NCBI GenBank assembly: GCA_015494185.1
Contig: WGBT01000200.1
Coordinates: forward strand, 1-21,912
DNA length: 21,912 nt
Source of the DNA: Hyphomicrobiales bacterium
Lineage (GTDB): Bacteria; Pseudomonadota; Alphaproteobacteria; Rhizobiales; S144-35
Direction: 5' to 3'
Part shown: in pieces, positions 14,842-21,912 of the stretch
How the letters are laid out: each line of letters opens with the position of its first letter
How positions within the stretch are numbered: position 1 is the first letter of the stretch
The notes under the pieces: model-generated
The model's input: the letters and a program-made list of their open reading frames with translations, nothing else
What the model was told of the DNA's origin: nothing
The model's database searches: none
Position numbers and translations under genes: made by a program

Positions 14842-15054
14842 CTAAGATCGTATGAGCTTTGCAATAAAGATCGTGGTTAACACCGAGGCAATGACGGCGG
14901 AGACAAACAATGCCGGCAAGCCCCAAAGCGCAACCCCCAAGATGCTGGCAAGGGTGAAATTGGCCATGCGCCAGATATAAAGTTCGGCTTTGTTGTCAGT
15001 GGAATCAACTTCTGTATGGGACTGGTTATTGGGGGCAATGTCTTGATTGGACAT
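14842..15054 (-). CDS. small two-helix membrane protein, unknown function
   Basis: This 70-residue protein has a polar N-terminal half (MSNQDIAPNNQSHTEVDST...) and then two hydrophobic segments, at about 31-49 (NFTLASILGVALWGLPALF) and 50-67, with a basic C-terminus KLIRS. AAGGAT lies 9 nt before the ATG. I do not recognise a family. It is on the opposite strand to its neighbours, between mnmE and mnmG, which are usually adjacent in alphaproteobacteria, so it is probably a later insertion. The coding call rests on the ribosome binding site and the sensible membrane pattern. Confidence 0.55.
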   Translation of the reverse strand: MSNQDIAPNNQSHTEVDSTDNKAELYIWRMANFTLASILGVALWGLPALFVSAVIASVLTTIFIAKLIRS

Positions 15055-15133
15055 GGTGAACGATCCTTGTGATCCTTGTTATTGAATTAGGTTTTTTTAT
15101 TTTTGAACACGGATTTCTTATTGTTATTGGCGC

Positions 15134-15215
15134 TTAGCCAAATATTTTGGTGTTTTGGATTGGATTGCGAGCAGACAAGTCGCCTCTGCGGCGAGAGGTC
15201 TCGAAAATTGGCTAA
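15134..15215. other. possible structured RNA element upstream of mnmG
   Basis: TTAGCCAA (15134-15141) pairs with TTGGCTAA (15208-15215). Inside, CGAGCAGAC can pair with GTCTCG, and CCTCT-GCGGCG-AGAGG can form a hairpin, giving a three-layer fold of 82 nt. It is not a tRNA: no T-loop or anticodon arm fits. The element sits in the 294-bp gap 15055-15348, which otherwise holds only A/T-rich sequence. Confidence 0.3.
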
Positions 15216-15348
15216 AAACGAAACTAAATAACTTGAACTGACCTTCGTCAGGCACCTAATCGGAGAGGCAGCATTTTTCTTTCAATCTTCGCTGTCGCAG
15301 CGATAGGACTGGTTGGCAGCGGATGGAAGTCTGTGATAAATCCCTGAT

Positions 15349-17226
15349 ATGAGCAAATTTCAATTTGATGTCATTATTATTGGTGGTGGTCATGCAGGCT
15401 GTGAGGCAGCCACAGCGGCGGCACGTATGGGTGCCCAGACCGCGCTTGTCACCCATAAATTTGCCACCATTGGTGAAATGTCTTGCAATCCGGCCATTGG
15501 CGGGCTTGGCAAAGGGCATTTGGTGCGGGAGATCGATGCGCTCGATGGAGTGATGGGGCGGGTTGCCGATGCGGCGGGGATTCAGTTTCGAGTTCTGAAC
15601 CGGCGCAAAGGGCCTGCCGTGCAAGGTCCCCGGGCGCAAGCCGATCGCAAACTTTATCGCCAGGCGATGCAGCGGGAAATTCGCGAAACGGCGAATTTAA
15701 CGGTCATCGAGGCCGCTGTTGAAGATTTGATCATCAAAGATGAAGCTGTCCAGGGTGTGGTATTGGCAGATGGCCAAAGCATCTTGGCGCGCTGTGTGGT
15801 CCTGACCACGGGAACATTTCTAAATGGTCTTATCCATATGGGTGAGACCAAGATTCCAGCAGGCCGCATTGGTGATGCGCCGGCAATCGGGTTGTCAAAA
15901 ACGCTTTATGGACTTGGTTTCGCCATGGGGCGGCTGAAGACCGGAACCCCGCCACGGCTTGATGGCCGCACGATCGATTGGAACGGGCTTGCGGAACAGC
16001 CAGGGGATCGGGAGCCGCAACCCTTTTCGTTTTTGACAACAGAAATTACCAATCCGCAGGTGAGCTGTTACATCACTCACACCAACCCTGAAACTCATGC
16101 CATCATCACCGCCAATCTATCACGGGCGCCGATGTATTCGGGGCAGATCGACAGTGTCGGCCCGCGTTATTGTCCGTCGATTGAAGATAAAGTCGTGCGG
16201 TTTGCTCAGCGCGACGGGCATCAAATCTTTCTCGAACCAGAAGGGCTTGACGACGATACGATTTACCCCAACGGCATTTCGACATCACTTCCTGAAGAGG
16301 TGCAACGGGCTTTTCTGGCGACCATTCCGGGGCTTGAAAATGCTGTCATTCGCCGTCCCGGCTATGCCATTGAATATGATTATGTCGATCCACGGGAGCT
16401 GCATCCAACGCTTGAGACCAAGAAGATCGCCGGGCTGTTTTTCGCCGGGCAAATCAATGGCACGACCGGTTATGAAGAAGCGGGGGCCCAGGGGCTGGTT
16501 GCGGGGATCAATGCGGCGCAAAAAGCGGCGCAAGGATTTGCGGATTTCGTGGTGTCGCGCACCGAAGCCTATTTGGGGGTGATGATCGATGATTTGATCA
16601 GCCGCGGGGTTACCGAGCCTTACCGGATGTTTACTTCGCGGGCTGAGTATCGTTTGCATTTGCGGGCTGACAATGCTGATCAGCGTTTGACCCCCAAGGG
16701 GCTGGCCATTGGTTGTGTCAGCCAGGAGCGGGCGCGCCATTTCAAGGCACGGCAGGCGGCTTTGAATGCGGCCATAAATCGATTGCAAGCCCTGTCCTTG
16801 ACCCCCAACGAGGCGGCTCATCATGGGCTTGCCCTCAATCACGATGGCCGGCGCCGTTCGGCCTTTGATCTATTGGCCTTGCCGAATGTGGATTTTGCAA
16901 CAGTGCAACGGATTTGGCCTGAACTGCAAGAAATCCCAGCCGATATCGCCGCGCAAGTAACGATTGACGCCCGTTATCATGTTTATCTCGAGCGGCAGAA
17001 AGCGGATATCGCGGCCTATCGCAAGGATGAGCAAATGAAAATTCCCGCGGATTGTGATTTTCGGTCAATTCCGGGCTTGTCCAACGAAGTTTGCAGCCGG
17101 CTCGAACAACACCGCCCGGCTTCATTGGCGCAAGCCAGCCGGATCGAGGGAATAACGCCTGCCGCCCTGACCATTTTGCTTGCCCATCTCAAACGGCAGC
17201 GCCGTGAGCGTGAGCGTGCCGCCTAG
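15349..17226 (+). CDS. mnmG: tRNA uridine-5-carboxymethylaminomethyl modification enzyme MnmG (GidA)
   Basis: MnmG (625 residues) is the FAD- and NADH-binding partner of MnmE in wobble-uridine modification. The N-terminal dinucleotide-binding motif is VIIIGGGHAGCEAA (8-21); MSCNPAIGGLGKGHLVREIDALDG and RRKGPAVQGPRAQADR follow, both near-invariant in the family. Further on are GETKIPAGRIGD, RLKTGTPPRL, and FFAGQINGTTGYEEAGAQG (FAD site, from about residue 364), and the C-terminal domain includes SIPGLSNEV. The length is close to the E. coli protein (629). The ATG at 15349 has no obvious Shine-Dalgarno; the position fits the conserved start. rsmG follows after 109 bp. Confidence 0.97.
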   Translation: MSKFQFDVIIIGGGHAGCEAATAAARMGAQTALVTHKFATIGEMSCNPAIGGLGKGHLVREIDALDGVMGRVADAAGIQFRVLNRRKGPAVQGPRAQADRKLYRQAMQREIRETANLTVIEAAVEDLIIKDEAVQGVVLADGQSILARCVVLTTGTFLNGLIHMGETKIPAGRIGDAPAIGLSKTLYGLGFAMGRLKTGTPPRLDGRTIDWNGLAEQPGDREPQPFSFLTTEITNPQVSCYITHTNPETHAIITANLSRAPMYSGQIDSVGPRYCPSIEDKVVRFAQRDGHQIFLEPEGLDDDTIYPNGISTSLPEEVQRAFLATIPGLENAVIRRPGYAIEYDYVDPRELHPTLETKKIAGLFFAGQINGTTGYEEAGAQGLVAGINAAQKAAQGFADFVVSRTEAYLGVMIDDLISRGVTEPYRMFTSRAEYRLHLRADNADQRLTPKGLAIGCVSQERARHFKARQAALNAAINRLQALSLTPNEAAHHGLALNHDGRRRSAFDLLALPNVDFATVQRIWPELQEIPADIAAQVTIDARYHVYLERQKADIAAYRKDEQMKIPADCDFRSIPGLSNEVCSRLEQHRPASLAQASRIEGITPAALTILLAHLKRQRRERERAA

Positions 17227-17335
17227 CAAGCTGACCCAAAGGAAGGCTGGCGGCTCTCTCAAATTGTTGGCTCTCAAATTCCTGCAAAGGTGGTGAGAGA
17301 GGCTGGTGGGGCTATGAGGAAGGAAGGCCAAAACT

Positions 17336-18043
17336 TTGCGCCGATTTTCTGAACTTCCTGTTCTCGATCACCCGATCACAGGACCCGATGAGTTTGCCGA
17401 AGTCTTTGCGGTTTCACGTGAAACCATTGACCGGCTCAAGCTTTATCATCGCCTGTTGCAAAAATGGCAACGGGCGGTCAATCTGATAGCGCCTTCCACC
17501 TTGAACCAGATTTGGTACCGTCACTTTGCCGACAGTGCGCAACTGACGGCCTTGGTTTTGCAAAAGTTGGGCGAATCAGTTGCCGCGCAACCGCGGATTT
17601 GGGTCGATTTAGGGACTGGCGGGGGCTTTCCGGGGCTGGTCAGTGCGATTTTATTGGCGGAAACAAGCAATTTTCAGCTGCATTTGGTGGAAAGTCATCA
17701 TCGTAAATGCGCTTTTCTTCGTGAAGTGGCCAGAAATTGCGGCATCACTGTGGATATCCACAGTTCTCGAATTGAAACTTTTGCCGAATATGCTCAGGAT
17801 CAACATCAATCAGTGTCTGTAATTTCAGCACGCGCACTGGCTTCTTTGCCAGATCTTTTCAAATTTGCCGTGCCCCTGTCAGGTGTCGAAACAACCGGGT
17901 TCTATCTCAAGGGGCAATCGGTTCACCAAGAGCTGAGTAATGCGCGGCGCGGTTTTAGTTTTCATTACAGTCTTTATTCAAGTGTGATCGATCCTAGTGG
18001 AGTGATCGTTGAAATTGCCAATTTGAGCGCCAAAGCGCGATGA
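17336..18043 (+). CDS. rsmG: 16S rRNA (guanine-527-N7) methyltransferase
   Basis: RsmG (GidB; 235 residues) uses S-adenosylmethionine to methylate N7 of G527 in 16S rRNA. The segment WQRAVNLIAPST and RHFADSAQL (62-70) precede the SAM-binding loop WVDLGTGGGFPGL (89-101); VESHHRKCAFLREV and ISARALASL are further family motifs. The start is a TTG at 17336: an in-frame stop lies 21 bp upstream and AAGGAAGG is 8 nt before it, so no other start is likely. The N-terminal V-S-R-E-T is encoded by a parS-like palindrome. The stop is 15 bp before parA, as in the classical gidA-gidB-parA-parB order. Confidence 0.95.
   Translation: MRRFSELPVLDHPITGPDEFAEVFAVSRETIDRLKLYHRLLQKWQRAVNLIAPSTLNQIWYRHFADSAQLTALVLQKLGESVAAQPRIWVDLGTGGGFPGLVSAILLAETSNFQLHLVESHHRKCAFLREVARNCGITVDIHSSRIETFAEYAQDQHQSVSVISARALASLPDLFKFAVPLSGVETTGFYLKGQSVHQELSNARRGFSFHYSLYSSVIDPSGVIVEIANLSAKAR
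17410..17425. promoter_or_regulatory. parS-like site inside rsmG
   Basis: GGTTTCACGTGAAACC contains the perfect 14-bp parS core (17411-17424) and is itself a perfect 16-bp palindrome. It encodes V-S-R-E-T near the N-terminus of RsmG and lies about 635 bp before parA, the usual neighbourhood for ParB nucleation sites. Confidence 0.8.
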
Positions 18044-18058
18044 TAGGAGACGAAGAAA

Positions 18059-18880
18059 ATGACCGCAGCCGGGGGAAATTTGCCAAAGGTTTTTGCAATC
18101 GCCAACCAAAAAGGCGGGGTTGGCAAGACGACAACGGCGATCAATCTTGGCGCCGCACTGGCCTCTGCCGGGGAAACCGTGTTGGTTGTCGATATCGATC
18201 CACAGGGCAATGCCAGCACGGGAATAGGTATCAGCCGCAATGATCGTCCGGCATCGACTTATGATGTGTTGACCAGACGAACCAGCCTGGCGCAAGCCAT
18301 GCAGCAAACCGGGACCAAGAATTTGTTTGTGGTGCCGGCAACCATTGATTTATCAGGGGTTGAAACCGAAATCGCCAATGATCGTGACCGGGCTTACCGG
18401 CTTCAGCAAGGGATTGCCCAATTGGCCGCTGATGCTGCTGCACAAGGGATTGAGGTTTCTTATGTGCTGATTGATTGTCCGCCGTCGCTCAATATCCTGA
18501 CCTTGAATGCCATGGTGGCGGCAACGGGGGTGATCGTGCCGGTGCAATGTGAATTCTTCGCCCTTGAAGGGCTGTTACAGCTGCGTGAGACAATCACCGA
18601 AATCCGCAATTCCATCAATCCGTCCTTGGATATTCAAGGTGTGGTTTTGACAATGTATGACAAGCGCAGCAAGCTTGCGGCTCAGGTCGAAGACGAAGTT
18701 CGCAAGTTCTTCGGTGTGAAGGTCTATTCGACAGTTATTCCGCGGAATGTGCGAATAGCCGAAGCCCCATCATTTGGCAAACCGGTGATCGATTATGACA
18801 GAAGTTGTTCAGGCAGCCAGGCTTATATCGAGCTGGCGCAAGAATTGATCGGTCAAACCCAGCAAATTGCAGCAGAATGA
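18059..18880 (+). CDS. parA: chromosome partitioning ATPase ParA (Soj)
   Basis: ParA (273 residues) is the nucleoid-bound ATPase that drives ParB-parS complexes apart and so segregates new origins. It has the deviant Walker A KGGVGKTTT (18-26) with the signature Lys, the A' motif VDIDPQGNAST (44-54), and Walker B VLIDCPPSL. AGGAG lies 8-9 nt before the ATG. The N-terminus lacks the extra DNA-binding domain of plasmid P1-type ParA, so this is the chromosomal Soj type. parB follows after 87 bp. Confidence 0.96.
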   Translation: MTAAGGNLPKVFAIANQKGGVGKTTTAINLGAALASAGETVLVVDIDPQGNASTGIGISRNDRPASTYDVLTRRTSLAQAMQQTGTKNLFVVPATIDLSGVETEIANDRDRAYRLQQGIAQLAADAAAQGIEVSYVLIDCPPSLNILTLNAMVAATGVIVPVQCEFFALEGLLQLRETITEIRNSINPSLDIQGVVLTMYDKRSKLAAQVEDEVRKFFGVKVYSTVIPRNVRIAEAPSFGKPVIDYDRSCSGSQAYIELAQELIGQTQQIAAE

Positions 18881-18967
18881 CGGTTATTGCACAAGCAGCG
18901 CTGCAAACGGCAAGAAGCGGAATGTGGTGATAATCACGCAATGGAATTTATGAGGGGAATTTAGATT

Positions 18968-19861
18968 ATGTCAGTCGCTGGAAATTCGCGTTTGGGGCGC
19001 GGTCTTGCTTCTTTGATGGGGGATATGCACAATGAGCCAGAGGCAACCGCTCCCATTCCGGGGAAGGAAGAACAACGAATTTTGCCAATTGAGGCGATCA
19101 AACCCAGCACCCTTAATCCACGGCGCGATTTCAATGATGAAGAGCTCCAGGAGCTGGCCGATTCAATTCGGGAAAAAGGTGTCGTCCAACCGCTCGTGGT
19201 ACGGCCCTTAAACGGTACAGGGCCCGGTTATGAGATCGTTGCCGGGGAGCGGCGTTGGCGGGCCGCGCAAGTGGCGCAAGAGCACACCGTTCCAGTGATC
19301 ATCAAACACTATAGCGATGCCGAGGCCCTCGAAGTTGCCATCATCGAGAATATTCAACGCACGGATCTCAATCCCATTGAAGAGGCCACGGGCTATATGG
19401 AGCTGATCGAGCGGTTCAGCTATAAGCAGGAAGAGCTGGCTCGCAAGATCGGCAAGAGCCGCTCGCATTTGGCCAATATGCTGCGGCTGCTGAAATTGCC
19501 TTCGGATGTGCAAGCCTTGATACGTGATGGCAAACTCTCCATTGGTCATGCGCGGCCGCTGATCGGACAGGAAGACGCCAGTGAGCTCGCGCAGATGATC
19601 GTTGAACGCGGACTCACTGTTCGTGAGGTCGAAGCACTTATTCAAAAGCGGGAAAATCCAGATCCCGATGATGATGTTCGCCAGATTTCACAAGCCGATG
19701 CCAATATTCTCAAAATCCAAGGCGAGTTGTCAGAGATATTGGGAATGAAGGTGGCGCTCAAGCAAGGGGCCGGGGAATCTGGCGAATTGACCATCAAATA
19801 CAAGACTTTGGAGCAATTCGAGGACATCTATCACCGGCTGACCAATAGCCAGTATCGCTAA
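18968..19861 (+). CDS. parB: chromosome partitioning protein ParB (Spo0J), CTPase
   Basis: ParB (297 residues) loads at parS, spreads as a CTP-dependent DNA clamp, and stimulates ParA. The N-terminal LGRGLASLMGD (9-19) is the ParA-activating motif. The CTP-binding domain shows NPRRDF, GVVQPLVVRP, GERRWRA (93-99) and ENIQRTDLNPIEEA (127-140). The parS-reading helix-turn-helix is QEELARKIGKSRSHLANMLR (154-173), followed by GHARPL. The C-terminal dimerisation segment is present, so the protein is full length. The start codon is preceded by GAGGGG at a rather long distance (about 11 nt). Parallel parS-like sites lie at 9486, 14669 and 17410. Confidence 0.96.
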   Translation: MSVAGNSRLGRGLASLMGDMHNEPEATAPIPGKEEQRILPIEAIKPSTLNPRRDFNDEELQELADSIREKGVVQPLVVRPLNGTGPGYEIVAGERRWRAAQVAQEHTVPVIIKHYSDAEALEVAIIENIQRTDLNPIEEATGYMELIERFSYKQEELARKIGKSRSHLANMLRLLKLPSDVQALIRDGKLSIGHARPLIGQEDASELAQMIVERGLTVREVEALIQKRENPDPDDDVRQISQADANILKIQGELSEILGMKVALKQGAGESGELTIKYKTLEQFEDIYHRLTNSQYR

Positions 19862-19889
19862 TTAATCAACATCGATGATATCTTTTCCC

Positions 19890-19931
19890 GAGCCTGTTCA
19901 TTTTATGAGCCAAAAGAACAGGCTCTTTTGT
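19890..19931 (+). terminator. intrinsic terminator after parB
   Basis: GAGCCTGTTC (19890-19899) and GAACAGGCTC (19916-19925) make a perfect 10-bp stem, with a further TTTT/AAAA pairing in the loop, and TTTTGTTT follows. It begins 29 bp after the parB stop. On the other strand no T-run follows, so it chiefly serves parB and not the convergent holA. Confidence 0.8.
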
Positions 19932-19983
19932 TTATGCTGATAGTCTTTGTCATTGCAACGTTGTGATTATAAAGGCGAGGCCG

Positions 19984-21021
19984 CTAGCGTGTTTTACGGC
20001 TGGCGAGCTGTAATAAGGTGTGGGTGGTCAATTCGGTTTCCAGTTCAGGTTTGAACCGGGTTTCTTTGATGGCTTGCCTGACAAGGCGATGGGCGGCGTT
20101 CAAAGCGGGAAGCGGCCAGGCACGCAATTGCTGTTTGAAACCCGTTTGAGCTTTGAAAAAGACAGGAGGACGTAAGCTTTTGATAGCTTGATCTGGTGCC
20201 ATGCCTTGATTGATTTGCGATTGAACTTGATGCAGGCGTGTCAAATGACGGTTAAGTAAAATCAAGATGGTCTGGCAGCTATTTCCCTGAGCAAGTTGTT
20301 GTTCAAAAAGCCGTATTGCAATCTTCGGCTGTCCCCCTAACACGCTGGCGATCAATTCATCGAAACCCGCCGCTGAACTATCACCGATAATGGCTTCCAC
20401 ATCGGCGATATCGATGACTTTACGAAGCCCCTCTTGCGGTTTGGCATCAACGTAAAGCGCCAATTTTTGCAGTTCATTACGTGCAACCGCATAATCGGCT
20501 CCAAGCAAACTCATCAAAAGTTGCTCGGTTTCGGGGGGCACCTGAAACCCATGCGCCGTGAGTTCTTCTTGAATAAGCGCTTGAATATCGCTTGCTCCTT
20601 CTGAAAAACATGGCAGTGCGGCAGCACGTTTGGCGGTTTCAAAAATTTTGCGAATCTTGTGGGACGGTTTGAGATTGCCAGCTTCAAGAACAAGGCGGGC
20701 GGGCATGGGCTCGGACAAAAGATCCGCAATACTATCTGGCTTGATCTTGGTTGTCAGTACAGCGCGCAGGATCTTCGGGCCGCCAAACATCGGCAAGGTT
20801 CGCGCCTCGATTTGTAAGAGATTGGGCTGTTCGGCGAGATCCCGTTCCCCAATGCGCAGGATTTCCCCCGGTGGATTGGTGGCTTGAACGAGAGCTTGGC
20901 TGAGGGTTTTCGCGCGGTCGCTGACCAGCCCGTCATCAGGACCATAAAGCAAAAAGGCTTCGAAAACCGGATCAGGATTTTTGATGATGCGAGCTGTCTC
21001 ACGCGCCTTGAAAGCTGCCAT
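19984..21021 (-). CDS. holA: DNA polymerase III delta subunit
   Basis: HolA (345 residues) opens the sliding clamp within the clamp-loader complex. The N-terminal AAA+-like fold shows FLLYGPDDGLVSDRAKTLS, the family's LYG-x-(D/E) start of domain I, without a true P-loop, as expected for delta. Further matches are GGPKILRAV, LVLEAGNLKPSHKIRK and the helical C-terminal domain with SCQTILILLNRHLTRL. I chose the ATG at 21021 (MAAFKARE); the frame extends to a GTG at 21060, giving only a short hydrophobic extension. It sits downstream of lptE and leuS, the usual alphaproteobacterial order, though with a longer gap than usual before it. Confidence 0.93.
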   Translation of the reverse strand: MAAFKARETARIIKNPDPVFEAFLLYGPDDGLVSDRAKTLSQALVQATNPPGEILRIGERDLAEQPNLLQIEARTLPMFGGPKILRAVLTTKIKPDSIADLLSEPMPARLVLEAGNLKPSHKIRKIFETAKRAAALPCFSEGASDIQALIQEELTAHGFQVPPETEQLLMSLLGADYAVARNELQKLALYVDAKPQEGLRKVIDIADVEAIIGDSSAAGFDELIASVLGGQPKIAIRLFEQQLAQGNSCQTILILLNRHLTRLHQVQSQINQGMAPDQAIKSLRPPVFFKAQTGFKQQLRAWPLPALNAAHRLVRQAIKETRFKPELETELTTHTLLQLASRKTR

Positions 21022-21283
21022 GCCAAAATCTTCCAAAAACAAAAGCAGCGCGAATAACACTGGCGGTATTCATCATTGACCGCTTACGTTTTTCGTATTC
21101 CTTTGGAGCTTCTTTGTAAATTGAACAGTACATGAATCAAAGTAGGGGTCGCTGGTATCATATCCCCTATTTTGTTATAAATGGCTTGGAAACAATTGAT
21201 CCTTATAGGAATTTTCTCATGTCATCTATCTGAACTCATCCAAGCTTCTTGTTTGGTTAGCTTTTCATGATGGCATGATCAAG
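21022..21283. other. 262-bp gap between lptE and holA with a 6-bp hairpin
   Basis: No gene is visible here. TAGGGG (21143-21148) and CCCCTA (21164-21169) can pair across a 15-nt loop; on the minus strand CTTTG follows, so this is at best a weak terminator for lptE. The stretch is A/T rich and may hold a separate holA promoter. Confidence 0.3.
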
Positions 21284-21823
21284 TTATGACCGGCTGGAGA
21301 AGAAGGCGGCAATTCGGTTTTTTATATTTTGCGCGATGACGGTTGCGGCACGGTTTTCGGCATCGATCTTGGCGCGTAGATTGGCGAATCCAGCATCAAC
21401 CCGGTCATAGGCTGCTTGGGATTGTGTGGTGGCTTTGAAAAGAACTTTTTCGGTTGCCAGATCAATCAGCTTATAATCAGCTTCCAGATGATAAAGCATT
21501 TGGGTTGCCTGACCTGTGATTTGTTTTAGAACAGGTGACTGGCTTTCCCGCAAGACGACATCGAGACGATAACTCGGGGCCTCAGGATAGTCTCCACGGT
21601 AAAGACCAAAGATAACTTCATTGCGAAGCTTTTGGCCAACCCGGCCAGGGATACGTGTCACTTTGACGGCGGCCAATTGCTGCGCCACCTGCGCATTGCT
21701 GTAATGACCATAAAGAGGTTGAAAGCCACAGCCGGAAAGAACAGGAGCGACGGCAAGTCCAATGAATGCCAAACGAAGCGCTGCACTGCAGGTCAAAGCT
21801 TTCAACTTCGGTCGATTAAGCAT
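21284..21823 (-). CDS. lptE: LPS assembly lipoprotein LptE
   Basis: LptE (179 residues) is an outer-membrane lipoprotein that plugs the LptD barrel and helps place lipopolysaccharide on the cell surface. The signal peptide has a basic start (MLNRPKLK), a hydrophobic core and the lipobox L-S-G-C with C32, followed by GFQPLYG, the hallmark of alphaproteobacterial LptE. The region VAQQLAAVKVTRIPGRVGQKLRNEV is also typical. It begins 40 bp after leuS and probably shares its transcript. Its presence implies the cell makes LPS. Confidence 0.92.
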   Translation of the reverse strand: MLNRPKLKALTCSAALRLAFIGLAVAPVLSGCGFQPLYGHYSNAQVAQQLAAVKVTRIPGRVGQKLRNEVIFGLYRGDYPEAPSYRLDVVLRESQSPVLKQITGQATQMLYHLEADYKLIDLATEKVLFKATTQSQAAYDRVDAGFANLRAKIDAENRAATVIAQNIKNRIAAFFSSRS

Positions 21824-21863
21824 GGTGATCCGTTACCCCTCGGCTGCTGATCGAAAGAACCAA

Positions 21864-21912
21864 TCAGATGACAATATTCACAATCCGGCGCGGCACGACG
21901 ATGATCTTTTTC
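21864..21912 (-). CDS. leuS: leucyl-tRNA synthetase, C-terminal end only
   Basis: The minus strand from the window edge reads KKIIVVPRRIVNIVI and a TGA stop at 21866-21864. This resembles the C-terminus of LeuRS (a V/I-V-P-x-R/K-I/L-V-N-I/L-V pattern), and leuS precedes lptE in alphaproteobacteria. Only 15 codons are visible, so the call leans on gene order. Confidence 0.75.
   Translation of the reverse strand, partial: KKIIVVPRRIVNIVI

Noticed and set aside
15134..15215. tRNA gene
   Set aside because: The closing stem and length are suggestive, but no T-loop, D-loop or anticodon arm can be placed.
1..21912. CRISPR array, prophage or tRNA cluster
   Set aside because: No regularly spaced direct repeats with spacers, no phage structural or integrase genes, and no recognisable tRNA was seen.

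Overview
The window looks like a chromosomal segment around the replication origin of an alphaproteobacterium of medium GC content (close to 50% by eye). The evidence is gene order. A minus-strand maf-aroE-coaE-dnaQ cluster faces away from a plus-strand hemE-hemJ-rho-mnmE-mnmG-rsmG-parA-parB run, which converges on leuS-lptE-holA. This layout is well known in Alphaproteobacteria, where the origin lies beside hemE. I cannot name the genus.

Layout. 1-3063: the 3' end of one MrpD/NuoL-like proton-channel subunit, a small membrane protein and a second full MrpD-like subunit, all on +. 3064-3547: a gene-free stretch with a hairpin and a 5'-truncated IS1595-family transposase remnant. 3548-4327: sdhB alone on -, with no sdhA, sdhC or sdhD beside it. 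4328-4730: a gap holding a 137-bp nested palindrome. 4731-7514: dnaQ, coaE and aroE (overlapping ends), then maf, on -. 7536-8158: candidate oriC, with DnaA-box-like motifs and an A/T-rich tract. 8159-11362: hemE, hemJ and rho on +. 11411-12960: a hipBA toxin-antitoxin module on -, placed between rho and mnmE, with four spaced copies of a palindromic operator upstream. 13245-18880: mnmE, mnmG, rsmG and parA on +, with a small two-helix membrane protein on - between mnmE and mnmG. 18968-19861: parB, followed by a strong terminator. 19984-21912: holA, lptE and the 3' end of leuS on -.

How it works together. ParA/ParB and four parS-like sites (6750, 9486, 14669, 17410) surround the candidate oriC and could form an origin-segregation zone about 11 kb wide. 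MnmE/MnmG form the tRNA wobble-uridine modification complex, RsmG methylates 16S rRNA, Rho terminates transcription, HemE/HemJ make haem, DnaQ and HolA are DNA polymerase III subunits, and LptE helps export LPS. The accessory elements are hipBA, the IS remnant and the palindromic element.

No wholly new system is evident. The observations most worth a second look are the four-site hipBA operator array, the parS cluster with sites embedded in hemJ and rsmG codons, the nested palindrome upstream of the lone sdhB, and the candidate oriC.
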